This document shows positions 24,702-33,070 of a stretch of DNA of 64,000 nucleotides, one piece after another (within the stretch, counting starts at the first letter, position 1; each line of letters opens with the position of its first letter). The notes below the pieces were generated by a model. That model searched no databases. It had not been told where the DNA came from and was given only the letters and a program-made list of their open reading frames with translations. Source of the DNA: Streptomyces sp. R44 (GTDB lineage: Bacteria; Actinomycetota; Actinomycetes; Streptomycetales; Streptomycetaceae); contig NZ_CP163444.1 in assembly GCF_041053105.1 (NCBI RefSeq), positions 4,960,001 to 5,024,000 on the forward strand. Direction: 5' to 3'. The position numbers and the translations under genes are program-made.

Positions 24702-26936
24702 TCAGAACAGCGTGTGGCCCTGCCAGGTGAGCTCCGACGGCGTGAGGATGTTCATCCGGGCTCCGAAGGGCGCGTGCCAGTCGCCGGTGCCCGGATAGAA
24801 GGCGAGGCTGTCGTCGCGGCCGCCCATCAGGCCGTTGGCCAGGAGGTCCGGGCGGCCGTCGCGGTTCGCGTCGCCGATGGCGACGACGTCGGCGTACCGG
24901 TTCCAGCCGGAGCCGATGCGGGTGCGGGCGGCGAAGGTGCCGTCGCCCTTGCCGAGGTAGAGCCAGAGGACGCCGGCCGTGTCGCGGGCGACGAGGTCGC
25001 CGGCGGGGCCGCCGCCGATGTTCCCGGTGGCGACGATCTTGTTGTAGACGCCCCAGCCACCGCCGAGCTTCACGCGGGCGGAGAAGGGGGTCGTGGCGGA
25101 GCCGGTGCCCTTGTAGAGCCAGAGGACGCCGGTCCTGTCCGTGGCGAGGAGGTCGGGGCGGCCGTCGCCGTTGAGGTCGCTGCCGGCGGTGAGCTTGTTG
25201 TAGACGCCCCAGCCGCCGCCGACCTTCACGCGCGTGGCGAAGGGGGCGGTGGGCCTGCCGGTGCCCGCGTACGACCACAGCACGCCGGTCTTGTCCCGGG
25301 TGATCAGGTCGGCGTGCTCGGTGCTGCCGATGTTCCCGGGGGTGACGATCTGGTCGTACGCGTCCCAGCCGGACCCGATGGTCACCTCCGTCAGCGGGTT
25401 CCCCTGGCCGAAGCCGAACACCTGGCGGGCGTCGTACCGGTAGAGCCGGCCGCCGTACCGGTAGAGCAGGTCCGGAGAGCTGCTGTCGGAGAAGCTGTGC
25501 GGCGCCGGCTTGCCGACGACCTTGAGCGCGCCCGTCCTCTCGATGGTCGGGCCGATGCCGTTGGCGGGCTTGGCCGTCATCCGCCAGGTGTAGTCGCCGT
25601 TGTACGCGGAGATGCCGTGGTCGAACTCGCCGTTCCAGCCCAGCAGGACCCGACCGGTCTGGTCCGGGGAGGCGGAGAGGGTCTTGCTCCGCCCGGACGC
25701 GGTGTGCGTCAGCTCGACGGTGACCAGGGCGGAAGGGAGTCCCGAGAATCGCCACTCCAGCCGGACCGTACCGATCAGCCTGCTGACGTCGACGGTCTCG
25801 GGGACGCTCTGGTCGGTCACCGTGAGGACGAGGGAGCGGCCGGTGCTTGCGACGAGGGTGGCGGCGGGGGTGCCGTCCGGGCCGACCGCGATCCGGTAGA
25901 CGCCCTCGCCGTGCTCGACCGTGGCGCCCTGCACGAACAGGCCGCCGTCGGAGTCGCCGCGGACGCGGTCCACGGTGTCGAGGAGCTTGACCGTGCGTCC
26001 GTCGGTCAGCGAGCGGGCCGTCAGGGCGTGGAGGGGATTGGAGGAGTACTGCTTCGTGCCCCCGGTCACGGAGTACGTCACCCAGTCGTCGCCCAGGAGA
26101 TCGACCGTGAGCGGGGAGCCCCAGCCGAGGGGGACGCGCGTGCTCTCGTCCTGGCCCCGCCGGGCCACCCGGAGGGCCGCGGTGGTGGTGTCGTCCTTCT
26201 CCGCCCAGGCCAGACGGGTGGCGGAGGCGCTCGCTTCGGCGCCGTAGAGATTTCCCGTGAGGACCCGGTCCTCCAGGACCTTCGCGGTGGCGACGTCCAC
26301 CAGGGCCACGCGCCGGGCGGAGGATCCGGCCGGCGCGTAGTGGAGGATCAGGGTGTCGGGCGAGGACAGGTCGTAATAGGTGAACGAGGCGGACGCGGGC
26401 ACCCCGGAGACGGTGCGGTCCACGAGGGTGCCGTCGGGCTTGCTCACGAGGTGGATGTCGGTGCCGCCGTCGGGGCGCGGGACGCTGAGGACGAGGGTGG
26501 AGCCCGCCAGGCGTGCGAAGGTGAAGCCCGTGCCCAGGGCCTTGGTGTCGATCACGACGGGGTCGGCGCCCGTGGCCATGTCGTACAGCTCGTACCGGGT
26601 CCCCTCGTACCGCACGACGACGTCCGACCCCACGCTGCCCGCGTACGTGCCCGTGGGCAACAGCGTGGTCGTGACACCGTCCGCGTACCGCGTCCAGCGG
26701 TACTGCATCCCCTCGGCGGCCGTGTAGTGACGGGACAGGAAGCCCGACGGGCCGTTTCCGCCGATGAAGGAGTCGGGCAGCAGCGCGGGGACCTCCCCCT
26801 GCTGGGCCTCCGCGACGACGGCGGTCCCCGTGGACGCCACGGCAGCCGGTACGGCCGTGAGCGTGCCGACGGTGACGGCGAGGGCGACGGTGACGGCGGC
26901 GGTGAGGTGGCGCCGAGGCGCGCGGGCTCTGGACAA
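24702..26936 (-). CDS. Secreted FG-GAP/VCBS-like repeat protein, paralog 4
   Basis: A 744-residue exported protein from TTG 26936 with GGGGA upstream. Signal peptide: SRARAPRRH n-region, LTAAVTVALAVTVGTLTAV core. The N-terminal region contains YELYDMATGADPVVIDT; the middle module has GDYTWRMTAKPANGIGP; about six FG-GAP-like repeats follow, such as DLNGDGRPDLLATDRTGVLW. It ends ELTWQGHTLF. It is the upstream gene of a pair with paralog 3. A strong hairpin at 26955-26984 separates it from paralog 5. Confidence 0.8.
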   Translation of the reverse strand: MSRARAPRRHLTAAVTVALAVTVGTLTAVPAAVASTGTAVVAEAQQGEVPALLPDSFIGGNGPSGFLSRHYTAAEGMQYRWTRYADGVTTTLLPTGTYAGSVGSDVVVRYEGTRYELYDMATGADPVVIDTKALGTGFTFARLAGSTLVLSVPRPDGGTDIHLVSKPDGTLVDRTVSGVPASASFTYYDLSSPDTLILHYAPAGSSARRVALVDVATAKVLEDRVLTGNLYGAEASASATRLAWAEKDDTTTAALRVARRGQDESTRVPLGWGSPLTVDLLGDDWVTYSVTGGTKQYSSNPLHALTARSLTDGRTVKLLDTVDRVRGDSDGGLFVQGATVEHGEGVYRIAVGPDGTPAATLVASTGRSLVLTVTDQSVPETVDVSRLIGTVRLEWRFSGLPSALVTVELTHTASGRSKTLSASPDQTGRVLLGWNGEFDHGISAYNGDYTWRMTAKPANGIGPTIERTGALKVVGKPAPHSFSDSSSPDLLYRYGGRLYRYDARQVFGFGQGNPLTEVTIGSGWDAYDQIVTPGNIGSTEHADLITRDKTGVLWSYAGTGRPTAPFATRVKVGGGWGVYNKLTAGSDLNGDGRPDLLATDRTGVLWLYKGTGSATTPFSARVKLGGGWGVYNKIVATGNIGGGPAGDLVARDTAGVLWLYLGKGDGTFAARTRIGSGWNRYADVVAIGDANRDGRPDLLANGLMGGRDDSLAFYPGTGDWHAPFGARMNILTPSELTWQGHTLF
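24922..25233 (-). repeat. 312-bp near-identical block shared with 22644-22955
   Basis: Counterpart of the block in paralog 3; same length, no indels, identical except for about a dozen scattered bases. The first ~110 bases match exactly. Confidence 0.8.
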
Positions 26937-26954
26937 GGAGATTCCCCGTGGACG

Positions 26955-26984
26955 TGTGGGTGCGGTGTTCTCACCGCACCCACA
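26955..26984 (-). terminator. Terminator hairpin between FG-GAP paralogs 5 and 4
   Basis: TGTGGGTGCGGTG (26955-26967) and its perfect complement at 26972-26984 form a 13-bp stem with a 4-base loop, about 75 bases past the stop of paralog 5. The hairpin makes paralogs 4 and 3 a separate transcription unit. Confidence 0.7.
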
Positions 26985-27057
26985 TGACTCACGGATGCAT
27001 CGAAGAGTTGTACGTCGTGATCAGAAAAGTTCGATCACGCCGACACCCACACGTCGG

Positions 27058-29310
27058 CTAGACGACGCTGTTGAACTTGCCGCCCTCGCCCGCGTACAGC
27101 GACGTCGCCATCCGCGTGAACGGTGCCGTCGCCGAGCCCGTCGAGCGGTAGACGTACGTGCCGCCCGATCCGTACGCGATCAGGTCCGGGCGTCCGTCGG
27201 TGTCGACGTCGCCCGCGCCGACCAGCTGGGAGAAGGCGCCCCAGCCGGAGCCGACCTTCACGCGGGTGCCGAAGCCGCCGGTGCCGTTGCCCTGGTAGAG
27301 CCAGAGGACGCCGGAGGTGTCGCGGGCGACGAGGTCGCCGGCGGACGAGCCGGCGATGTTGCCGACGGCCGCGATCTGGTTGTAGACCCCCCAGCCGCCG
27401 CCGATCTTCACGCGGGTCGCGTAGGGGGCGGTGGCGGAGCCGGTGCCCCTGTAGAACCACAGCCCGCCCGCGGCGTCCGTGGCGAGGAGGTCGGAGCGGC
27501 CGTCCCCGTTGAGGTCCGAGCCTCCGGCGAGCTTGGTGTAACCGCCCCAGCCGGAGCCGACCTTCACGCGGGTCGCGAAGGTGCCGTCGCCCTGGCCCTG
27601 GTACTGCCACAGCACGCCCGTGCCGTCGAGGGCTATCAGGTCCCCGGCGGGCGAGCCCGCGATGGTGCCGACGGCCTCGATCTGCCGGTAGATCCCCCAG
27701 CCGGTGCCGACCTTCGTCCGCTTCGCGGTGTCGGCCCGGCCGCCCGTCGGCCAGTCGAACAGGTCGTCCCGCCACAGCACGCCGGAGGCGTCCCGGGCGA
27801 GGACGTCGGTCGAGCCGTTGTCGTTGACGTCGTGCGGGTTGGCCTTCCGGGTGACCGTGAAGCCGCCGGAGACGGTCGCCGGGGCGGTGCCGTCGCTCGG
27901 GGTCGCCTTCATGGACCAGGTGTAGGCGCCGTTCGGGGCGCTGATGCCGTCGAGGACGCCGTCCCAGGTCAGCCGGAAGGTGTTCCCGCTCACCGGGTTC
28001 ACCAGGTGCGTGACGAACTTCCTGCCGGTGGCGGCGTGCCTGAGCGTGACCTCCACGTCGGCGTCGCCGCGGGACAGGGACCACTCCATCGGGACCGCGG
28101 TCGCCTTCTCCAGGTTCACCGAGGCGGGGACCGACGAGCCGGTCACCTTGACGCCCAGTTGCCGGCCGGTCTCTACGACGGTCGTCACGGCCGGCGTCCC
28201 GTTCGCGTCCGCGCCGATCCGGAACAGCCCGTCCACCGTGCTGCTCGCGCCGCGCACGAGCAGGCCGCCGTCGGGCGCGTGCGCCACGGAGGAGACGTTC
28301 TCCAGCACCTTGGACCCGGCTCCACCCGTGGTCACGTTCACCGCGTACAGCGGCGTCGGCACCTCAGGACCGGCGTTCGGGTCGCGCCGGGCCGCGTACA
28401 GGGCGGTGTCGCCGATGATCCCGGCGACGACCGGCTGCCCCGGGACGCCGGTGAGCGCGATGTCCTTGGAGAAGCCGCCGCCTTGGCCCCGCACCCGGAG
28501 CTGCGGGGCGCCCGCCACGTTCGTGATCCACGCCCGGTACTTCTCGGTGAGCGCGCCCGTCGCCCCGGCGTCCCAGTCCCCGGCGCCGTGGGTCCACTCC
28601 TGCTGGACGGGGGTCCCCGTGCTCACGGGGACCAGGGCCTCCAGGGCGTACGGGGTCGGCTCCCCGACGCCGGTGTCGCGCGTCCCCTTGATGAGGACGA
28701 GCACGGCCGGCCGGCCGTTCGCGTCCTTGCCCACGCCGACGACCTTGTGGGCGAACTCGGTGTAGCCGAAGATGTCGTTGTTGACGGAGTTGGTGATCTT
28801 CGTCTTGCGGACGAAGCCGTTCACGCTCTCCAGCTGCCACAGCTCGCGGCCCGCCGCGCCGGCCGGGGCGGGCGCGCTGACGTACAGGACGGGTCCGGCC
28901 GCGCCGAGCAGCTGGGCGTCGTAGCCGAACACGCCCATGTTGAGGCCGGCGTAGTCCGAGGTCGCCGGGTTGTACGCGGTGAACATGCTGCCGTCGCCCG
29001 TCAGCATGTAGTCGGAGCTGGAGTCGTAGCCGTTCGGCCCGGACAGCGTCGACACCGTGCCATCGGTGTGGTGCCACTCCAGCGCGGTGGAGCCGTTCTC
29101 GTCCGTGCAGGTCGTGACGTGGCCGTACGCGCCGGTGGAGACGATCTCGGCGCCGACGGGCAGCAGTCCGGCGGCGGTCGGCGCGCACCGGCCCTCGGCG
29201 GTGGCCGCCGCGAAGGCCGGCGCGGTGACGAGGGTCCCGGTCGCGGCCGTGACCGTGGACAGGGTGAGCAGAGCGGCGGCGAGCCGGCGCCCGGGCATGC
29301 GGTGCTGCAA
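27058..29310 (-). CDS. Secreted FG-GAP/VCBS-like repeat protein, paralog 5
   Basis: A 750-residue exported protein. TTG 29310 has GGGGG six to ten bases upstream; ATG 29298 is four codons inside but less well spaced. Signal peptide core is LAAALLTLSTVTAATGTLV, with cleavage near AFAAAT. Unlike the other paralogs, the mature N-terminus has Cys residues (EGRCAPTAA and VTTCTDENG), possibly a disulfide. The middle has GAYTWSMKATPSDGTAP, then about six FG-GAP-like repeats (DLNGDGRSDLLATDAAGGLW). The tail SLYAGEGGKFNSVV resembles that of paralog 2. It is the most diverged N-terminal domain of the five. Confidence 0.8.
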   Translation of the reverse strand: MQHRMPGRRLAAALLTLSTVTAATGTLVTAPAFAAATAEGRCAPTAAGLLPVGAEIVSTGAYGHVTTCTDENGSTALEWHHTDGTVSTLSGPNGYDSSSDYMLTGDGSMFTAYNPATSDYAGLNMGVFGYDAQLLGAAGPVLYVSAPAPAGAAGRELWQLESVNGFVRKTKITNSVNNDIFGYTEFAHKVVGVGKDANGRPAVLVLIKGTRDTGVGEPTPYALEALVPVSTGTPVQQEWTHGAGDWDAGATGALTEKYRAWITNVAGAPQLRVRGQGGGFSKDIALTGVPGQPVVAGIIGDTALYAARRDPNAGPEVPTPLYAVNVTTGGAGSKVLENVSSVAHAPDGGLLVRGASSTVDGLFRIGADANGTPAVTTVVETGRQLGVKVTGSSVPASVNLEKATAVPMEWSLSRGDADVEVTLRHAATGRKFVTHLVNPVSGNTFRLTWDGVLDGISAPNGAYTWSMKATPSDGTAPATVSGGFTVTRKANPHDVNDNGSTDVLARDASGVLWRDDLFDWPTGGRADTAKRTKVGTGWGIYRQIEAVGTIAGSPAGDLIALDGTGVLWQYQGQGDGTFATRVKVGSGWGGYTKLAGGSDLNGDGRSDLLATDAAGGLWFYRGTGSATAPYATRVKIGGGWGVYNQIAAVGNIAGSSAGDLVARDTSGVLWLYQGNGTGGFGTRVKVGSGWGAFSQLVGAGDVDTDGRPDLIAYGSGGTYVYRSTGSATAPFTRMATSLYAGEGGKFNSVV

Positions 29311-29417
29311 CGAAACCCCCAGTGAACGCGGGCACTTGGCATGCCCGTACCTGAGTCAGACTCTTGATCGAATCAGGGGGTTGTGCCGTCCCGCAGGGGA
29401 TTTCCGCGAGGCGCGGC

Positions 29418-29927
29418 TCAGCCCCGCCGCTCCACCAGGCCCCGTACGTACGCCGCCTGCCCCGCGTGCTGGAGGTCGTCCGCGATCACCGACACCAGGC
29501 GGACGCCGAGGGTGACCGGCGGGTCCCAGGAGGTGTCGACGATCCGGTCCAGGTCGGAGTTGGTGACCGCGCGGATCAGTTCCTCGGTGCGGGCGTGCAC
29601 GGCGTCGTGGTAGCCGAGCAGCAGCTCCGCCGGGGCGCGGACCGCGGCGACCTGCGCCCTCGTCTGCCCGTAGCCGGTGGCGCGCTTCGAGAACGGCAGG
29701 CCGAAGCGGTCGGCCCAGCCGTCCGAGGTCCACAGCTGGTCCGTGTCGAAGGCGTCCGCGAGATGGTCGTCCTGGATGCGGGTGAGGTGCCAGACGAGCC
29801 AGGCGACCGAGTTGGCGTCGGGATCGACCCGTACGGTGAGCTCCTCGTCCGTCAGACCCTCCACGGCTTCGTGGACGGCCTCACGGATCCGGCCGAACGA
29901 GTCGAGCAGCAGACCGGCGCTGTTCAT
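29418..29927 (-). CDS. DinB-like protein (DUF664/mycothiol-transferase-like four-helix bundle)
   Basis: A 169-residue helical protein. WLVWHLTRIQDDHLAD near residue 44 supplies the first His ligand; YHDAVHARTEELI and LQHAGQAAYVRGLVE supply the others, the usual DinB three-His metal site. Many actinobacterial members are thiol (mycothiol) S-transferases, which suits a Streptomyces host, but the substrate is unknown. ATG 29927 is preceded by GGAGCCCC. It may share a transcript with the DUF1992 gene 36 bases upstream. Confidence 0.82.
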   Translation of the reverse strand: MNSAGLLLDSFGRIREAVHEAVEGLTDEELTVRVDPDANSVAWLVWHLTRIQDDHLADAFDTDQLWTSDGWADRFGLPFSKRATGYGQTRAQVAAVRAPAELLLGYHDAVHARTEELIRAVTNSDLDRIVDTSWDPPVTLGVRLVSVIADDLQHAGQAAYVRGLVERRG

Positions 29928-29963
29928 GGGGGCTCCTCGGGGTCGGGGGACCTGCGGATCGAG

Positions 29964-30362
29964 CTACGGACGCTCCGCCCTCCACCGCTCCACCACGGCC
30001 TCCACGTCGAAGGGCCTCAGGTTCAGCGGGGGACCTGCCGGGGGCCGGGCGAGGGCTTCGGCGATCCTGGTGTTGATCTCGCCGAGGATGCGGCGGACCT
30101 GGCGCTCCGAGACGGCCGCGGCGACCGCCGTCTCCGCGTCCTCGGCCGCCTTGCGCAGGGCGAGGGAGGGCGGCAGGACGGACGCGCCCTCGCGGTGCAT
30201 CTTCCCCTTGATCCACCACAGCTCGTCGTACGGCGCCGAGTCGTCGGGGAGGGGCATCCCGAAGCCGGACAGGCTCCGGAACTCGCCGCGCTCCGCGGCC
30301 TCGCGGATCTGTTTGTCGACGAACGACTCGAAGCTGACACCGGGCGGCTTGCGTTCGGTCAT
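29964..30362 (-). CDS. DUF1992 domain protein (DnaJ-C28-like conserved domain)
   Basis: A 132-residue protein whose first 70 residues match DUF1992: FVDKQIREAAERGEFRSL, SGFGMPLPDD and DELWWIKGKMHREG. The domain is also found in eukaryotic DNAJC28 and in bacterial proteins of unknown function. The C-terminal half is helical with no known motif. It is probably cytoplasmic. ATG 30362 faces the divergent M23 peptidase gene across 130 bases. Confidence 0.85.
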   Translation of the reverse strand: MTERKPPGVSFESFVDKQIREAAERGEFRSLSGFGMPLPDDSAPYDELWWIKGKMHREGASVLPPSLALRKAAEDAETAVAAAVSERQVRRILGEINTRIAEALARPPAGPPLNLRPFDVEAVVERWRAERP

Positions 30363-30492
30363 GTGTCCAGACTACGTAACCGCCGCGCTCCGGGTGTGGT
30401 TCTCGCGGACTACTGCGACCCGCGATCTTCCGGCACTCTGTGGTCCGTTCAACGCGCGTCGACCCCTGTCCATCCACCTCACCGGAGGACGC

Positions 30493-31329
30493 ATGCGTGC
30501 ACGGATCACCCCCCTCGGCACCCTCCTCGCGCTCGTCGCGGGCCTGCTCACCGCGCTCGTCACCGCCGGCCCCGCCCAGGCCGCGCCGCTCTTCAAGGCG
30601 CCGTTCCCCTGCGGGCAGACCTGGACCTACAGCCATCACTCGGCCGAGGTCCGCCAGGCGCTCGACTTCGTCCGCTCCGACGGCGGCACCACCGCCGGCA
30701 CCCCGGTCCTCGCCTCGGCGTCCGGCACCGCCTACCGCTACTCCCAGCCGACCGGCGCCGGGAACTACATCGTGATCGACCACGGCGGCGGCTGGAAGAC
30801 GTACTACTTCCACCTCAGCGCCTACTCCGTCGCCGACGGCGCCCAGGTCTCCCAGGGGCAGCAGATCGGCACCACCGGCTCGACCGGCAACAGCTCCGGC
30901 GCCCACATCCACTACGAGCAGCTCTACAACGGCGTCGGCCAGACCATCGTGATCAACGGCGTCTCCCTCGCCCCCTACCCCTCCTCCTACGGCTCCAAGT
31001 CCCTGACCAGCGACAACGGCTGCTCGGGCGGAGGAGGCGGAAAGTACTGGGTCGACACCTTCGCCCACGCCACCGGCTACGCCCAGGCGAACACGAACGA
31101 CCCGCAGGGCGTCCTGAACGCGGGCACGAACTACGTGTACTGCAAGGTCTGGGGCGCGGAGGTCCGCGACGGCTCCGGGAACTACAACCACTGGTGGCTG
31201 CGGACCGACCTCGACACCGTCTACGCCGGGAAGAACGGCTACGGGGCGTACGTCTCCGCGTACTACCTGTCCCGCTGGGGCGACGACGAGGCCCGGGACA
31301 ACAACGGGACCGTGATCCCCACCTGCTGA
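30493..31329 (+). CDS. Secreted M23-family peptidase (LytM-like peptidoglycan endopeptidase)
   Basis: A 278-residue protein. A signal peptide (LGTLLALVAGLLTALV, cleavage near AQAAP) is followed by an M23 metallopeptidase domain: YSHHSAEVRQALDF supplies first Zn ligands, and SSGAHIHYEQL carries the HxH motif. After a Gly-rich linker (CSGGGGGKYW) a C-terminal module of about 85 residues with NYVYCKVWGAEVRDGSGNYN resembles SH3-like wall-binding extensions. It likely cleaves cross-bridges in peptidoglycan outside the membrane. ATG 30493 has ACCGGAGGAC just upstream. A 13-bp hairpin follows at 31337. Confidence 0.9.
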   Translation: MRARITPLGTLLALVAGLLTALVTAGPAQAAPLFKAPFPCGQTWTYSHHSAEVRQALDFVRSDGGTTAGTPVLASASGTAYRYSQPTGAGNYIVIDHGGGWKTYYFHLSAYSVADGAQVSQGQQIGTTGSTGNSSGAHIHYEQLYNGVGQTIVINGVSLAPYPSSYGSKSLTSDNGCSGGGGGKYWVDTFAHATGYAQANTNDPQGVLNAGTNYVYCKVWGAEVRDGSGNYNHWWLRTDLDTVYAGKNGYGAYVSAYYLSRWGDDEARDNNGTVIPTC

Positions 31330-31336
31330 AAAGGGC

Positions 31337-31377
31337 AGGAGCCCCGCTCGTGCCGCGAGGCACGGAGCGGGGCTCCT
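31337..31377. terminator. Bidirectional terminator between the M23 peptidase and cold-shock genes
   Basis: AGGAGCCCCGCTC (31337-31349) and GAGCGGGGCTCCT (31365-31377) pair perfectly, with an inner GTGCC/GGCAC stem. It follows the peptidase stop by 7 bases and lies 42 bases past the stop of the convergent cold-shock gene. Confidence 0.8.
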
Positions 31378-31419
31378 TGGGTACTGCTCTAGTCGTGCGC
31401 GTTCGCCGACCCGGGCAAC

Positions 31420-31623
31420 TTAGGCCGGGGTGACGTTCTCCGCCTGCGGGCCCTTCGGGCCCTGCGTGACGTCGAAGGTCACGAGCTGGTTCTCCTCGAG
31501 CGAGCGGAAGCCGTTCGCGTTGATCGCGGAGTAGTGGACGAAGACATCCGGGCCGCCGCCGTCCTGGGCGATGAAGCCGAAGCCCTTTTCAGCGTTGAAC
31601 CACTTCACGGTTCCGGTAGCCAT
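31420..31623 (-). CDS. Cold-shock protein (CspA/ScoF family)
   Basis: A 67-residue single-domain nucleic-acid chaperone. [19 protein letters not shown] holds RNP1, and DVFVHYSAI holds RNP2. The tail [15 protein letters not shown] is standard for the family. ATG 31623 has a perfect AGGAGG four bases upstream. It is divergent from mqnA, a neighbour it also has in other streptomycetes as far as I recall. A 5' leader of roughly 130 bases precedes the start and carries a terminator-like hairpin (31690-31717), suggesting control at the RNA level. Confidence 0.95.
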   Translation of the reverse strand: MATGTVKWFNAEKGFGFIAQDGGGPDVFVHYSAINANGFRSLEENQLVTFDVTQGPKGPQAENVTPA

Positions 31624-31680
31624 GAGCCCTCCTATGGGCCAAAGGGTCGCCCTGCTCCAGAACCTGCAAACAAGTCTGAA

Positions 31681-31717
31681 AACTACAAAAGCCTGCGGGT
31701 CACATGCTCCGCAGGCT
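31681..31717 (-). promoter_or_regulatory. Terminator-like hairpin in the cold-shock gene leader
   Basis: On the minus strand a 9-bp stem (AGCCTGCGG at 31717-31709 with CCGCAGGCT at 31698-31690) and 10-base loop are followed at once by TTTTGTAGTTTT. It sits about 70 bases upstream of the start codon, inside the probable 5' UTR, so it could act as an attenuator or cold-responsive structure. Confidence 0.6.
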
Positions 31718-31875
31718 CTGTACTGCAAGGGAAACCAAACTGCAACTTGCGTTGAGCGTAGCACGCAGGACGCTCGCGGCGGTAGAGGGAAAGATCACGT
31801 CACCCGCATGTTTGATTCCGCTCCGTGTGCTGACGCGCGTGCCCCGCCGATGCCCACACTGCGAGACGGGTCTAG

Positions 31876-32757
<882 letters not shown>

Positions 32758-33070
32758 CGGCGAAGCCGCGGGGAATGGGGCGGGAAAGAAATACCGGTGG
32801 GCCCTCCCGTGCGCCGGGCGGGCCTTTCCCGGCACCCCCCGGAATGCGGTCGCTCTCCCCGCGGCACCCGTAAATGCGCCACGCCGGTGGCACACCCGGA
32901 ATTCACCGGATATTCGCCGGATTACCGCACACGCCGCACCGGCCGCATCCCCTCCCCGCACCCCCTCCCCGGACTCCCGCCGCCGCGGACCCACACCCTG
33001 CGGAAGCCGCGAAGAGCCCTGGCGTAGGCTGGCTCGGTCGATCAGAACCCCTCCGAAAGGGACGCACCCG
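32758..33070. other. 313-base gap between mqnA and mqnC: terminator and promoter region
   Basis: No coding frame with family signal. Contents: a small GCGGC/GCCGC hairpin on the mqnA stop, a terminator-like hairpin at 32800-32824, a relatively AT-rich segment with CCGGA at 32896, 32906 and 32917 (one helical turn apart), and TAGGCT at about 33025 as a possible -10 for mqnC. Confidence 0.5.
32800..32824 (+). terminator. Terminator-like hairpin after mqnA
   Basis: GGCCCTCCCG (32800-32809) pairs with CGGGCGGGCC (32815-32824) with one mismatch and a 5-base loop, followed by TTTCCC. It begins 42 bases past the mqnA stop. Confidence 0.55.

Noticed and set aside
22644..25233. Possible CRISPR or tandem-repeat array
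   Set aside because: The repeated DNA encodes FG-GAP protein repeats in frame and has no constant-repeat/variable-spacer layout.
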